Shown here piece by piece: positions 52,807 through 61,322 of a stretch of DNA of 64,000 nt. Position 1 is the first letter of the stretch. Each line of letters opens with the position of its first letter. The notes beneath the pieces are model-generated. The model did not search any database. It was not told the DNA's origin and was given only the letters and a program-made list of their open reading frames with translations. The stretch covers positions 1 through 64,000 of the forward strand of contig CAWGCA010000047.1 of the NCBI GenBank assembly GCA_963820955.1, read 5' to 3'. Position numbers and translations under genes: made by a program. The stretch comes from CAWGCA01 sp963820955. Lineage in GTDB: Bacteria; Pseudomonadota; Gammaproteobacteria; Chromatiales; Chromatiaceae.

Positions 52807-52868
52807 GGCTGTTTTCCCCGGTGTCTTGTGCTGCGCGACCCCGTCGATCGAAAAACAGCCGGTTTTTT
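52807..52868 (+). promoter_or_regulatory. attenuator-like hairpin with T-run before the YkgJ gene
   Basis: GGCTGTTTT (52807-52815) can pair with AAAACAGCC (52852-52860) across a 36-base loop, followed by GGTTTTTT. It ends only 17 bases before the next start codon, inside the leader, so it may be an attenuator. Confidence 0.4.
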
Positions 52869-52885
52869 AACGATAGAGGCCTCCT

Positions 52886-53770
52886 ATGAGCGAAAAAAAC
52901 GATCTCCCTTTCAAGAGCGACATGGTGCCCGCCATGCTGGATCTGGGCTCAAAGCTTCAATTTCGCTGCCACCAGGGGATCTCTTGCTTCAATGCGTGCT
53001 GTAAACAGGCGGATGTCACCCTCACTCCCTATGACATCATTCGTCTGAAGGATAATCAGGGTAAGAGCGCTACGGAATTTCTTAAGGAGCACACAGTACC
53101 CTTCCGCATGGACAAGGAGGGACTGCCTGGAGTCAAGTTGCGTACCACGGATGAAGGGGCCTGTTTGTTTGTGACCGAAGAGGGTTGCAGTGTCTACAAG
53201 GACCGGCCCACCGCCTGCCGCTACTACCCGCTGGGCCACATGTCTATGCTGGCGACTGGCGCTAAAACCGACGAATCCCACTATTTTCTGATCCAGGAAG
53301 AGCACTGCAAGGGCCACCAGGAGGATCAGCAGCAGACCATCGCTGAATATCTCAAGGAGCAGGAAACGGCCCAGTATGATGAGTTGAACAAAGAGTGGCT
53401 CACCCTGATGCTGAAGCGTCGATCAATGGGGCCCACGGTGGGGCGCCCGCCGGAGGCGACCCTGCAGATGTTCTTTATGTGCTCCTATGACATGGACCGA
53501 TTCCGACGCTTCGTGCTCAGTGAGAACTTCCGCAACACCTACGATTTGGAAGACTCCACATACGAGGTGCTGGCAAAGGAGGACATTTCGCTGATGCAGT
53601 TCGGGGTTCGCCTGATGAAGCAGGCATTCTTTGGCGAACGCACCATACAGGAGAAAGATGGGGCCTGGGAGCAGCGGGTACAGCAGCGCGAGGAGGTCTG
53701 GGAAGCCAGGCGACAGGCCGAGATTTCACGCCAACAACAGGAAGAAGATGAGAAGTACAAGGATGCATGA
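52886..53770 (+). CDS. YkgJ-family cysteine-cluster protein
   Basis: The 294-residue protein has an N-terminal metal-binding cluster: Cys28, Cys34, Cys38, Cys39 (RCHQGISCFNACC), Cys93, Cys101, Cys111 (CLFVTEEGCSVYKDRPTAC) and Cys141. The C-terminal part is a charged coiled coil (about 255-290). The family binds Zn or Fe-S and is often placed beside redox operons. Between aprBA and qmo, it may aid metal-centre assembly or electron flow. Its function is unproven. Confidence 0.82.
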   Translation: MSEKNDLPFKSDMVPAMLDLGSKLQFRCHQGISCFNACCKQADVTLTPYDIIRLKDNQGKSATEFLKEHTVPFRMDKEGLPGVKLRTTDEGACLFVTEEGCSVYKDRPTACRYYPLGHMSMLATGAKTDESHYFLIQEEHCKGHQEDQQQTIAEYLKEQETAQYDELNKEWLTLMLKRRSMGPTVGRPPEATLQMFFMCSYDMDRFRRFVLSENFRNTYDLEDSTYEVLAKEDISLMQFGVRLMKQAFFGERTIQEKDGAWEQRVQQREEVWEARRQAEISRQQQEEDEKYKDA

Positions 53771-53823
53771 GGTGGCGGCCGGCCGACCCGCTGGGCTTGG
53801 TCTTAGTGTAAGGATGTAGCGAA

Positions 53824-54270
53824 ATGGAAATTTCTAATCTGATTATTCCGACCGGGGTGGCCCGACCCGGAATGACTGTGGCCCGGGTCTTTCAGGAGTG
53901 TGTCGGGGCCGACGTGCCGGGCATCCCGTTTCAGGATGCCGATGGCAGGATCACTGGTAAGGCCTCCCTTCGTCATGTGCTGAAGGTCAACTGTATCCCC
54001 GATTTCATGGTGCGTCACTCACATCTGCTGGGGAATGAACTCGGTTATCTGCATATTCAGGAGGCCCATGCGAAGGATGTGCTAACGCTGCCCATCGATT
54101 CTTTCATACTACAGGAGATGGCGGTAGCCAGTTCCTCGACACCCGTCGCCAAGGCCCTTGCCATTATGGAAGATCTGGATACCACTTATCTGTTTATCAT
54201 CGATGATGGTGTTTACCGGGGGATAATCTCAGTTATGGGCATAGGGCGCGCGCTGTTGAATCTGGTCTGA
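53824..54270 (+). CDS. CBS-domain protein
   Basis: The 148-residue soluble protein contains a pair of CBS motifs, the first about 15-60 (VFQECVGADVPGIPFQDADGRITG) and the second about 90-145 (VASSSTPVAKALAIMEDLDTTYLFIIDDGVYRGIIS). CBS pairs bind AMP, ADP, ATP or related ligands. It ends three bases before the permease gene, so it probably regulates that transporter. AMP is a substrate of AprBA in the same locus, which makes an AMP-sensing role plausible but hypothetical. Confidence 0.85.
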   Translation: MEISNLIIPTGVARPGMTVARVFQECVGADVPGIPFQDADGRITGKASLRHVLKVNCIPDFMVRHSHLLGNELGYLHIQEAHAKDVLTLPIDSFILQEMAVASSSTPVAKALAIMEDLDTTYLFIIDDGVYRGIISVMGIGRALLNLV

Positions 54271-54273
54271 TCC

Positions 54274-55593
54274 ATGCCTATGGAACCGATGCTCACTCTG
54301 AATATGTGGATCGCGGCCGGCGTGCTGGTGATTTCCTACGTGTTGATCTTCAGTGAGGTAATGCACCGCACCAGTGCCGGTGTGATTGGCGCCGTTACCA
54401 TGGTGGGTACGGGTATGATCTTCGGCTTCTACTCCCAGGAAGCTGCGCTGGCATCAATCGATGCCAACACTATCCTGTTGTTGTTGGCCATGATGATGCT
54501 GGTGGCAATGCTTCGCCCCACCGGTGGCTTCGAGTATCTGGGCATACGGTTGGCCAAGCTGGCCGGAGGCAGCCCGAGCCGCCTGCTGGTCTATTTGACC
54601 CTGGTAGTCAGCGTATTGAGTATGTTTCTGGACAATGTGACCACGGTCATTATCTTTGCCCCCCTGACCGTGCTCATTACCCGCATGCTGAATCTCAATC
54701 CAGTCCCTTTTCTGATCGCGGAGGCAATGCTGTCTAACGTGGGTGGTGCGGCCACCCTGGTCGGTGACCCCCCGAATATCATGATCGGCAGTGCCGGTGG
54801 GTTGGATTTCAACGCCTTTCTGATTCACATGATGCCGATGGTCGTGCCTGCCTGGTTGGGAACCCTACTGTTGATACTGTTTATTTTCCGGCGGGACCTT
54901 CGCCCCACACAAAGCGGGCAGGGGGTGGTGAATCTGGACGAATCCCAGGCGATTCGGGACGCTGCCGGGTTGCGGCGAGCCCTTGTCGCCCTGGCTGTGG
55001 TGGTGGTTCTGTTTTTTGTACATCATCGGCTGCACCTGTTTCCTTCCTATGTGGCCTGGATCGGGCTGGCTCTGGCCATGCTGCTTTCCCGTCCCGATCC
55101 TGAAAAGCTGTTCGCCCGTGTAGAGTGGTCGGTCCTGCTGTTTTTTTCGGCGCTGTTCGTCATTGTCGGCGGGGTCGAGGGTTCGGGTCTGCTGGAGTTG
55201 ATAGGAAATCTGCTGGCCGAGAGCGCCCGGGATCCATCAACCCTGTTATGGAGTGCGCTGGCATTGATGTGGGTCGCGGCCCTGTTGAGTGCGCTGGTGG
55301 ACAACATCCCTTTTACCGTCACCATGATCCCAATCGTTGCGGGGCTTGAGACCCAGGGGGTCAACATCCAGCCCCTCTGGTGGGCGCTGGCGATCGGGGT
55401 CGGGCTGGGCGGTAATGCCACCCATATCGGTGCCACCGCAAACATCATCTGCGTGGCCGAGGCGGAGCGCTCCGGGCATCCGGAGGGACGTATCAGTCCA
55501 TTGCAGTGGATGCGCAGCGGTGTCCCCATCGTACTGGTCAGTCTGAGCGCGGCCAGCGGGGTCTATATCTTCTTTTTCGGCTGGTTTCTATAG
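54274..55593 (+). CDS. ArsB/NhaD-like ion transporter permease
   Basis: The 439-residue membrane protein of the ion-transporter superfamily has about eleven helices. Signatures are FLDNVTTVIIFAPLTVL, NVGGAATLVGDPPNIMIGSA, VDNIPFTVTMIPIV and GLGGNATHIGATANIICVAEAE. Relatives export arsenite, exchange Na+/H+ or carry dicarboxylates. Immediately after a CBS gene and near aprBA, it could move sulfate or protons, though this is only context. Starts at 54274, 54280 or 54289 are possible. Confidence 0.85.
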   Translation: MPMEPMLTLNMWIAAGVLVISYVLIFSEVMHRTSAGVIGAVTMVGTGMIFGFYSQEAALASIDANTILLLLAMMMLVAMLRPTGGFEYLGIRLAKLAGGSPSRLLVYLTLVVSVLSMFLDNVTTVIIFAPLTVLITRMLNLNPVPFLIAEAMLSNVGGAATLVGDPPNIMIGSAGGLDFNAFLIHMMPMVVPAWLGTLLLILFIFRRDLRPTQSGQGVVNLDESQAIRDAAGLRRALVALAVVVVLFFVHHRLHLFPSYVAWIGLALAMLLSRPDPEKLFARVEWSVLLFFSALFVIVGGVEGSGLLELIGNLLAESARDPSTLLWSALALMWVAALLSALVDNIPFTVTMIPIVAGLETQGVNIQPLWWALAIGVGLGGNATHIGATANIICVAEAERSGHPEGRISPLQWMRSGVPIVLVSLSAASGVYIFFFGWFL

Positions 55594-55606
55594 CCAGGGG
55601 TTACTC

Positions 55607-55987
55607 ATGACCCAGATCATCGGTATTCATCATGCCAGCCTGCTGGTAGCGGATACGGCCAGATCCCTCGCCTTCTATCGGGACCTGTTGGGGTTGGAGC
55701 TAGATCAGGGGCGTCCAGATCTGCCCTACGCCGGGGCCTGGCTGCAGGTAGGTGCCGGTCAGATTCACCTGTTGGAGCTCCCCGACCCGGACCCCAGAGA
55801 GGGGCGTCCCGAACACGGTGGTCGCGATCGCCACCTGGCACTGGCGGTCCGGGATCTGACGCAGATCATGGTTCAGTTGGAGCAGGCCGGTATCACCTAT
55901 AGCCTGAGTCGGTCCGGTCGGCGGGCCCTGTTCTGTCGTGATCCAGACCAGAATGCGCTTGAGTTGATAGAAGTGGTCGAGAGTTAA
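55607..55987 (+). CDS. VOC-family (glyoxalase/bleomycin-resistance fold) protein
   Basis: The 126-residue protein has two beta-alpha-beta-beta-beta units with IHHASLLVADTARSLAFYRDLLGLELD at the start and FCRDPDQNALELIEV at the end, the classical vicinal-oxygen-chelate pattern. The putative metal ligands include His8 and Glu117. The reaction is unknown. It stands 13 bases after the permease gene and before the terminator that closes this strand. Confidence 0.85.
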   Translation: MTQIIGIHHASLLVADTARSLAFYRDLLGLELDQGRPDLPYAGAWLQVGAGQIHLLELPDPDPREGRPEHGGRDRHLALAVRDLTQIMVQLEQAGITYSLSRSGRRALFCRDPDQNALELIEVVES

Positions 55988-55994
55988 GAGCATG

Positions 55995-56018
55995 AAAAAG
56001 CCCTCCGAAGAGGGCTTT
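55995..56018. terminator. bidirectional terminator between the VOC gene and the qmo operon
   Basis: AAAGCCCTC (55997-56005) pairs with GAGGGCTTT (56010-56018) around CGAA. Both strands end with A/T runs, so it serves the plus-strand apr-side block and the minus-strand qmo operon. Confidence 0.9.
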
Positions 56019-56046
56019 GTTCATTTCAGCGTTTGCTTGCTGAAGG

Positions 56047-56946
56047 CTACTTGTTGGCGATATCTTCCAGCTTCTTCGCTTTGATCACCTGGCCGTTCAG
56101 TGCGGAGTCTGCTGCGGAACGGCCGAAGGCGACATCCATCATCTGGCTGTAATAGACTACCGGGATGCTGAATTTGGTGCCGTGCCGTTCGTTGATCTGG
56201 TCCTGATAGACCTCGACGTTCATCTGGCACACCGGGCAAGGGGTGACGATCATCTCCGCACCACCGTCATAGGCGGCCTCAATAATCCCCTTGATCATGT
56301 CCTGAGACTTCTCAGGCTCGGAGAAGGCCAGGGCGCCGCCGCAGCATTGCACCTTCTTGTCATAGTTCTTTACCGGATCCGCGCCCAAGGTCTCCACCAG
56401 CTTGTCGAGGTACATCGGATTCTCGAACGACTCCCCAGCGATACCGAAAGGACGGTTGGTCTGACAGCCTACGTAACCGGCAATCTTGATCCCCTCTAGC
56501 GGTCGCTGCACCTTGGAGCCGATGGCATCGTATCCCAGGTCCTCAATCAGCACTTCCACCATGTGACGAATGGGGGTCTCGTTCTTCAATTTGAGGCCTG
56601 CCTCGGCCAGTGCCTGATTGGCCTCGGCCATCAGGCCGTCGTCCTCTTTCAGCCGCTCCCCAGCTTCACGGGTAGCCAGCCAGCAGGCGGCACAGGTGGC
56701 GACGATATCCTGGCCCGCGTTGTGCTCCTCGGACAGGGCAATATTACGGGCGGACAGAGCCAACCGGGGCAATTCACCGCCGCCCGCATAGCCGATGGAG
56801 GCTGAGCAGCAGTTCCAGTCCGGGATATGATTGAGCTTGACGTCCAACTCTTCACACATGGTCTCCACGGACTTCAGGTAGTTGGATGAGGATGCCCCTT
56901 TCTGCGAGGAACATCCGGGATAGAAGGAGTACTCTTTCTTAGCCAT
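56047..56946 (-). CDS. hdrB: HdrB-like subunit of the Qmo electron-transfer complex
   Basis: The 299-residue protein has two CCG domains for non-cubane [4Fe-4S] clusters: Cys12, Cys46-Cys47, Cys85, Cys88 and Cys161, Cys201-Cys202, Cys237, Cys240. This is the pattern of heterodisulfide reductase subunit B. It is encoded last in qmoA-qmoB-hdrC-hdrB, so it replaces part of QmoC. No membrane helix is present; electrons would go to a soluble partner or to a quinone enzyme elsewhere. Confidence 0.93.
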   Translation of the reverse strand: MAKKEYSFYPGCSSQKGASSSNYLKSVETMCEELDVKLNHIPDWNCCSASIGYAGGGELPRLALSARNIALSEEHNAGQDIVATCAACWLATREAGERLKEDDGLMAEANQALAEAGLKLKNETPIRHMVEVLIEDLGYDAIGSKVQRPLEGIKIAGYVGCQTNRPFGIAGESFENPMYLDKLVETLGADPVKNYDKKVQCCGGALAFSEPEKSQDMIKGIIEAAYDGGAEMIVTPCPVCQMNVEVYQDQINERHGTKFSIPVVYYSQMMDVAFGRSAADSALNGQVIKAKKLEDIANK

Positions 56947-56958
56947 TACGGTGTTTCC

Positions 56959-57582
56959 TCACTTACTCTTCTCGATACGGGCGTCTTCCAGTTCCTGGGC
57001 CTTCTTGAGCATCTTCTGAAAGCCGGCAAGATCCTTGACCGCGTGGCCACCGAAGGCCTCTCCCACGGCCATACGTTTTGTTTTCAGCATACCCAGGCCA
57101 ATGTCCTTCATTTTCAGGGCGGTTTTGATGCCCTCGCCGAAGCCGTTCATGAAGTAGAGGCTGAGGCCCAGTTTCAGCTCGTTGACCCGACCCTTTTTGG
57201 ACAGGTTGTCCCACATCATCTGGGCGAACTTCTGGGTTGGTTGATTCTTGGGTACCAGGCCAAGCCTGACGGCGTAATGGGCCAGTCCGTGCATAATATG
57301 GGTGATGGGCAGGCCCCGAGGACAGCGGGCGATGCAGTTGTAGCAGGAGGTGCACATCCACATCGACTCCGAGGCGAGCACCTCCTGGCGCTTGCCGGCA
57401 CGGATCATCATGAAGATCTCCTGCGGGGGATGTTCCCAGGCATTGCCAAGGGGGCAGGAGCCGGCGCAGACGCCGCACTGCATGCACATCTTTACCCACT
57501 CGCCCTCTTCCACATTCGCCTCAACCTCATGCAGGAAGCTGTTGCGGTACTTTTCGATCATTGCGGTGTTTAAATCGCTCAT
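56959..57582 (-). CDS. hdrC: HdrC-like [4Fe-4S] subunit of the Qmo electron-transfer complex
   Basis: The 207-residue protein has two [4Fe-4S] motifs, Cys33-x2-Cys36-x2-Cys39-x3-Cys43 and Cys77-x2-Cys80-x2-Cys83-x3-Cys87, followed by a helical tail. It resembles HdrC. In QmoC this ferredoxin part is fused to a membrane cytochrome b-like part, which is missing here. ATG 57582 is chosen because AAGGGG lies eight bases upstream; ATG 57588 is too close. A 10-bp inverted repeat (57595-57637) stands just before it. Confidence 0.92.
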   Translation of the reverse strand: MSDLNTAMIEKYRNSFLHEVEANVEEGEWVKMCMQCGVCAGSCPLGNAWEHPPQEIFMMIRAGKRQEVLASESMWMCTSCYNCIARCPRGLPITHIMHGLAHYAVRLGLVPKNQPTQKFAQMMWDNLSKKGRVNELKLGLSLYFMNGFGEGIKTALKMKDIGLGMLKTKRMAVGEAFGGHAVKDLAGFQKMLKKAQELEDARIEKSK

Positions 57583-57594
57583 TTTCATGTCCCC

Positions 57595-57637
57595 TTTGTA
57601 GGGTAGCGAGGGTGTGTCACCATATCCACCCTACAAA
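57595..57637. promoter_or_regulatory. 10-bp inverted repeat upstream of hdrC
   Basis: TTTGTAGGGT (57595-57604) and ACCCTACAAA (57628-57637) can form a hairpin in the 166-bp qmoB-hdrC spacer. A second hairpin, CCGGACA/TGTCCGG (57681-57697), is nearer qmoB. They may process the message or tune the ratio of the subunits. Confidence 0.45.
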
Positions 57638-57748
57638 AAGCAATAGTTTTCAAGCCACCTTCGGCGGGTCCCTCTAGCAACCGGACATCCTGTCCGGCAG
57701 CGGGAGGCACAGAGAGAGCCCCATGAGGCTGGTTCCGCCCATCGCCCA

Positions 57749-59998
57749 TCAGAACTTGAACGGGCTCATGCCGATCTTCTCAACGGTCTCGGCCATTTCG
57801 TTGATCAGCTTGGGTGCACGTTCCACGTCTGTGATCGCCACCTCATAGGAGGCAACCCGTTCCGGCTCGAGGTTCAGGGTCTGCAGGGTGTCGCCTACCT
57901 TGCTCATGCGCTCCAGGCCCATCTCGGATCCCTTCACGAAGTGGCACTGGTAGTCGTCGCCCTTCTGGCAGCCCATCAGGACGATACCGTCAAAGCCGTT
58001 GTTCAGCGAGTCGGTGATCCATGAGAGACTGATCGAGCCAAGACAGCGGACCGGGATGACCCGGGCCCAGGGATTGATCTCCACACCGTTCATGGCGGCC
58101 TGGTCGAGGGCCGGGTAGGCGTCGTTCTCGCAGGCGAGGACCAGGATACGCGGCTTCTCGTCGAATTCCTCGGGGACGTCAACGTTCTTGATCTGCTGAC
58201 CAACCGAGTCCACTGAGTAGTTCTCGAACGAAATCACGCGCACCGGACAGGCACCCATGCAGGTGCCGCAACGTCGGCAGCGGGCCTCATTGAACAGCGG
58301 ATAGCGCTTTTCATCCTCATTGATGGCGCCGAACGGGCATTCCACGGTGCAGCGTTTGCACTGGGTGCACCCCTCTTTGCGGAAGCTCGGGAACGAGAGG
58401 TCGCCTGAGCGTGGGTGCGCGGCCCTGCCCTTGCCGGCATTCTCTGCCGCCTGGATTGCCTTCATGGCGGCCCCGGTGGCGTCGTCCCGGGCCTGACGCA
58501 TATCCATTGGACGCCGCAGCGGGCCCGCCGCATAGATGCCGGTGCGGCGGGTCTCATAGGGGAAACAGATGAAGTGAGAGTCGGTGAAGCCGTACTTCAA
58601 GTGCGGCAGATCCGTACCCTGGCGGTAGTCCAGGTTCAGGATGGAATCCACGGTTACTTCCGGTACCGGGACTTCCACTTCCACCTCTTCGCCTTCATCT
58701 TCTTCGATGTCCAGGGGTACGGCGTAGGGATCGGGACCGGAGTTGGGCATCATGCCAACATCCAGCACTACCAGGTCGCACTGCATGCTGGCCTCGTCGT
58801 TCAGGATCAGATCCTTGAATTTCACCTGCAGGGTGCTGCCAGGCACCACTTCGGAGACGTCACCCTTGGAGAAGGTGATCATCTTTTCCTGGCCTGCGCG
58901 ATAGAAGTCCTCGCCCGCAGCGCCCGGGGTGCGCAGGTTGTTGAACAGGATAGTGGTGTCACAGTCACCGTTCAGCTCCTTGAAGTACATCGCCTGCTTG
59001 ATGGCGATCAGGTCGCCGATACCCGAGTGGTAGGGGAGCTGATCCTCTTCCGTGGAGTTCTGGCCGACGTTCTGAACGAAGGCCACCGCCGTTACCGCTT
59101 TGCCGTCCGAGGGGCGCTTGATCGGACCACCATTGGCGGCCTTGGCCAGCGCCTCCAGCTCTTCGTTGGTGACGATATCGGCACTTTTGTCGTAGCCATA
59201 CTGCGGCAGTACGCTGGGATCATAGAGATTGAACCCGGTGGCCTGGATGATGGCGCCGATGGAAAGGGTATTGGTGCTGCCTGATTCGGTGGCGACATCC
59301 ACATTGAAGCGGCCCGGTGCGCCTTCGGTCTTGGCAATGGTGCTGTTGAGGTGAACGGTGATTTTATCGTTCGCGTCAATGTCCGCAATCATCTGCTCGA
59401 CGCCGGTATCCGCCGGCTCGGCATAGGGGGAGCGGACGGGTATCGACTTGTAGTATTGCCCCGCATGACCGCCCAGGGCGCCGTTCTTTTCGACAATATG
59501 TACCGGATAACCCGCCGCGGCTGACTCCAGCGCCGCGGTCATACCGGTGATGCCGCCACCCACGACCAGGATAGTCTTGTTCAGTTCCTGCTCGCCGGAG
59601 GGGGTGGGCTTGGTCATGAATTTGACCTCCGCACAGGCCATGCGGATGTAGTCGTCCGCCATCTCCTGGGTCGTCTCCCGATTCTCGTCGGTATCGGGGC
59701 GGACCCAGATGACTCCCTCTCGCAGATTGGCGCGGGTCAGGGCCACATCGGTAAAATTGAAGGCCTCCACCTTGGCGCGGCGCGAGCAGGCGGCGATCAT
59801 CACGTGGGTAACGCCTTCGTTCGCTATATCATCGCGGATAAGCTGAACTCCTTCGGCACTGCATAGCATTTCATGCTGCCTGCAGGACTGCATCTTGCCA
59901 TCACGGGTAGCAGTCGTTTCCAGCTGACCGGCATCTAGACGGTCGCCAATGCCGCAACCGGTGCAGATGTATCCGGCAAATTTCTTTTCGTCAGACAC
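57749..59998 (-). CDS. qmoB: Qmo complex flavoprotein subunit B (QmoB)
   Basis: The 749-residue protein is HdrA-like. It has an N-terminal Cys motif (ICTGCGIG, residues 11-17), an FAD-binding region (ILVVGGGITGMTAALESAA), two ferredoxin motifs near residues 545-590 (CTQCKRCTVECPFGA and CRRCGTCMGACPV), and a C-terminal MvhD-like domain with VLMGCQKGDDYQCHF. An acidic insert, DIEEDEGEEVEVEVPVPEV, lies mid-protein. The GTG start (59998) follows GGAGGG; the ORF is open further up. It forms electron-transfer complexes with AprBA in relatives. Confidence 0.96.
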   Translation of the reverse strand: MSDEKKFAGYICTGCGIGDRLDAGQLETTATRDGKMQSCRQHEMLCSAEGVQLIRDDIANEGVTHVMIAACSRRAKVEAFNFTDVALTRANLREGVIWVRPDTDENRETTQEMADDYIRMACAEVKFMTKPTPSGEQELNKTILVVGGGITGMTAALESAAAGYPVHIVEKNGALGGHAGQYYKSIPVRSPYAEPADTGVEQMIADIDANDKITVHLNSTIAKTEGAPGRFNVDVATESGSTNTLSIGAIIQATGFNLYDPSVLPQYGYDKSADIVTNEELEALAKAANGGPIKRPSDGKAVTAVAFVQNVGQNSTEEDQLPYHSGIGDLIAIKQAMYFKELNGDCDTTILFNNLRTPGAAGEDFYRAGQEKMITFSKGDVSEVVPGSTLQVKFKDLILNDEASMQCDLVVLDVGMMPNSGPDPYAVPLDIEEDEGEEVEVEVPVPEVTVDSILNLDYRQGTDLPHLKYGFTDSHFICFPYETRRTGIYAAGPLRRPMDMRQARDDATGAAMKAIQAAENAGKGRAAHPRSGDLSFPSFRKEGCTQCKRCTVECPFGAINEDEKRYPLFNEARCRRCGTCMGACPVRVISFENYSVDSVGQQIKNVDVPEEFDEKPRILVLACENDAYPALDQAAMNGVEINPWARVIPVRCLGSISLSWITDSLNNGFDGIVLMGCQKGDDYQCHFVKGSEMGLERMSKVGDTLQTLNLEPERVASYEVAITDVERAPKLINEMAETVEKIGMSPFKF

Positions 59999-60002
59999 GA
60001 TA

Positions 60003-61322
60003 TTAACCCTCCGTTCCGGCAACGCGGTTTACTACCTGGACGGCGCGCAGGGCAGCGCCGGTGGCCTGCTGTACAGCGCGGTTCACGTCCAGGGCGTCGG
60101 AAGCACAACCGGCAGCGAATACGCCACCATTTTCGGGAGCTGGCTCGATAAAGCCCTCCTCGTTGATTGCGATCTCAACCGGGAAGCTCTGTTTTTCGAC
60201 GCTGGGCTCCATGCCGATAGCCAGCACCACCAGATCGTACTCGGTGGAGTAGCGGTCATAGCCGCCCTTACCATCGCGGTTGTAGCTCTCCACATCCACA
60301 CCGTTCAATACCGGGTTGGAGTTTTCCCTGTTTTCGGTGATCGAGGCCACCTTGGATTTGATGAAAGAGACGTTCGGATTATCCTTGACCCGCTGATAGA
60401 AATCCTCGAAGCGGTCGATGGCGCGGATATCGATGTAATAGATCGTGGACTTGCCCTCGTCACCCCAGGTGTCCTGAATAAAATGGGTCTGTTTCAGTGT
60501 TGCCATGCAGCAGATGCGCGAGCAATGCAGCAGGTGGTTCTTGTCGCGGGAGCCAGCGCACTGGATGAAGGCGATGTTCTTGGCCTCTTTGCCGTCTGAC
60601 GGTCGCACCAGCTTGCCGCCGGTGGGCCCCTTGGGATCGGCCATGCGCTCGAATTCAACGTTGGTGATCACGTTTGCAAAACGATCATAGCCGTAAGGCT
60701 GGATCTTGTTTGCATCGTAGGGGCGCCAACCGGTTGCCCAGACCACTGCACCGGCCTTGAACTGGACGGTCTCTTCCTGCATATCCAGGTCGACGGCGTT
60801 GTACTTACAGGCCTCTTTGGCCTTCTGGGCATCGTCGGTACCTATGATCGCGGGATCAATAACATAGCGCTGCGGATGGGCCATGGTGTGGGGCAGATAG
60901 GCCCCCTTGCGTTTTTTTATGCCGCCGAGGCCATAGTTGAACTCGTTGTCGAATTCAGCCTCCACCGCTTTGCCGCAGTCTCCGCAACCGGTGCAGTTTT
61001 CGTTGATATATCGAGGACTGATTTTTACGCTGGTGGTGTAATCACCGGCCTCGCCTTGGATATCCGTAACTTCAGCCATCGTAATGATGGTCAGGTTCGG
61101 ATTCATCTTTGCCCGGCGCTGGTTGATCTCCAGCCCGCAGGTCGGGAAACAGAGTTTTGGGAAATATTTATAAAGCTGGGTGACACGACCCCCGACAAAG
61201 GGACGCTTTTCAACCAGCACAACCTGTTTCCCGGTTTCGGCGGCCTCAAGGGCGGCGGTGAGGCCGCTGATCCCGCCACCTACCACCAGGATGGTTTGGT
61301 TGGTTGCAATTACTTCCGTCAT
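60003..61322 (-). CDS. qmoA: Qmo complex flavoprotein subunit A (QmoA)
   Basis: The 439-residue protein is the smaller HdrA-like subunit. It starts MTEVIATNQTILVVGGGISG with the FAD site, has a [4Fe-4S]-type CTGCGDCG (about residue 112) and Cys-rich HCSRICCMAT. The C-terminal part closes the flavin fold (NRAVQQATGAALRAVQVV). The ATG follows GGAGGAAAAT. It is the first gene of the operon, with qmoB five bases after its stop. Confidence 0.96.
   Translation of the reverse strand: MTEVIATNQTILVVGGGISGLTAALEAAETGKQVVLVEKRPFVGGRVTQLYKYFPKLCFPTCGLEINQRRAKMNPNLTIITMAEVTDIQGEAGDYTTSVKISPRYINENCTGCGDCGKAVEAEFDNEFNYGLGGIKKRKGAYLPHTMAHPQRYVIDPAIIGTDDAQKAKEACKYNAVDLDMQEETVQFKAGAVVWATGWRPYDANKIQPYGYDRFANVITNVEFERMADPKGPTGGKLVRPSDGKEAKNIAFIQCAGSRDKNHLLHCSRICCMATLKQTHFIQDTWGDEGKSTIYYIDIRAIDRFEDFYQRVKDNPNVSFIKSKVASITENRENSNPVLNGVDVESYNRDGKGGYDRYSTEYDLVVLAIGMEPSVEKQSFPVEIAINEEGFIEPAPENGGVFAAGCASDALDVNRAVQQATGAALRAVQVVNRVAGTEG

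Noticed and set aside
58415..59284. 289-residue plus-strand frame across qmoB
   Set aside because: Antisense to a certain gene with clear family motifs; no recognisable product.
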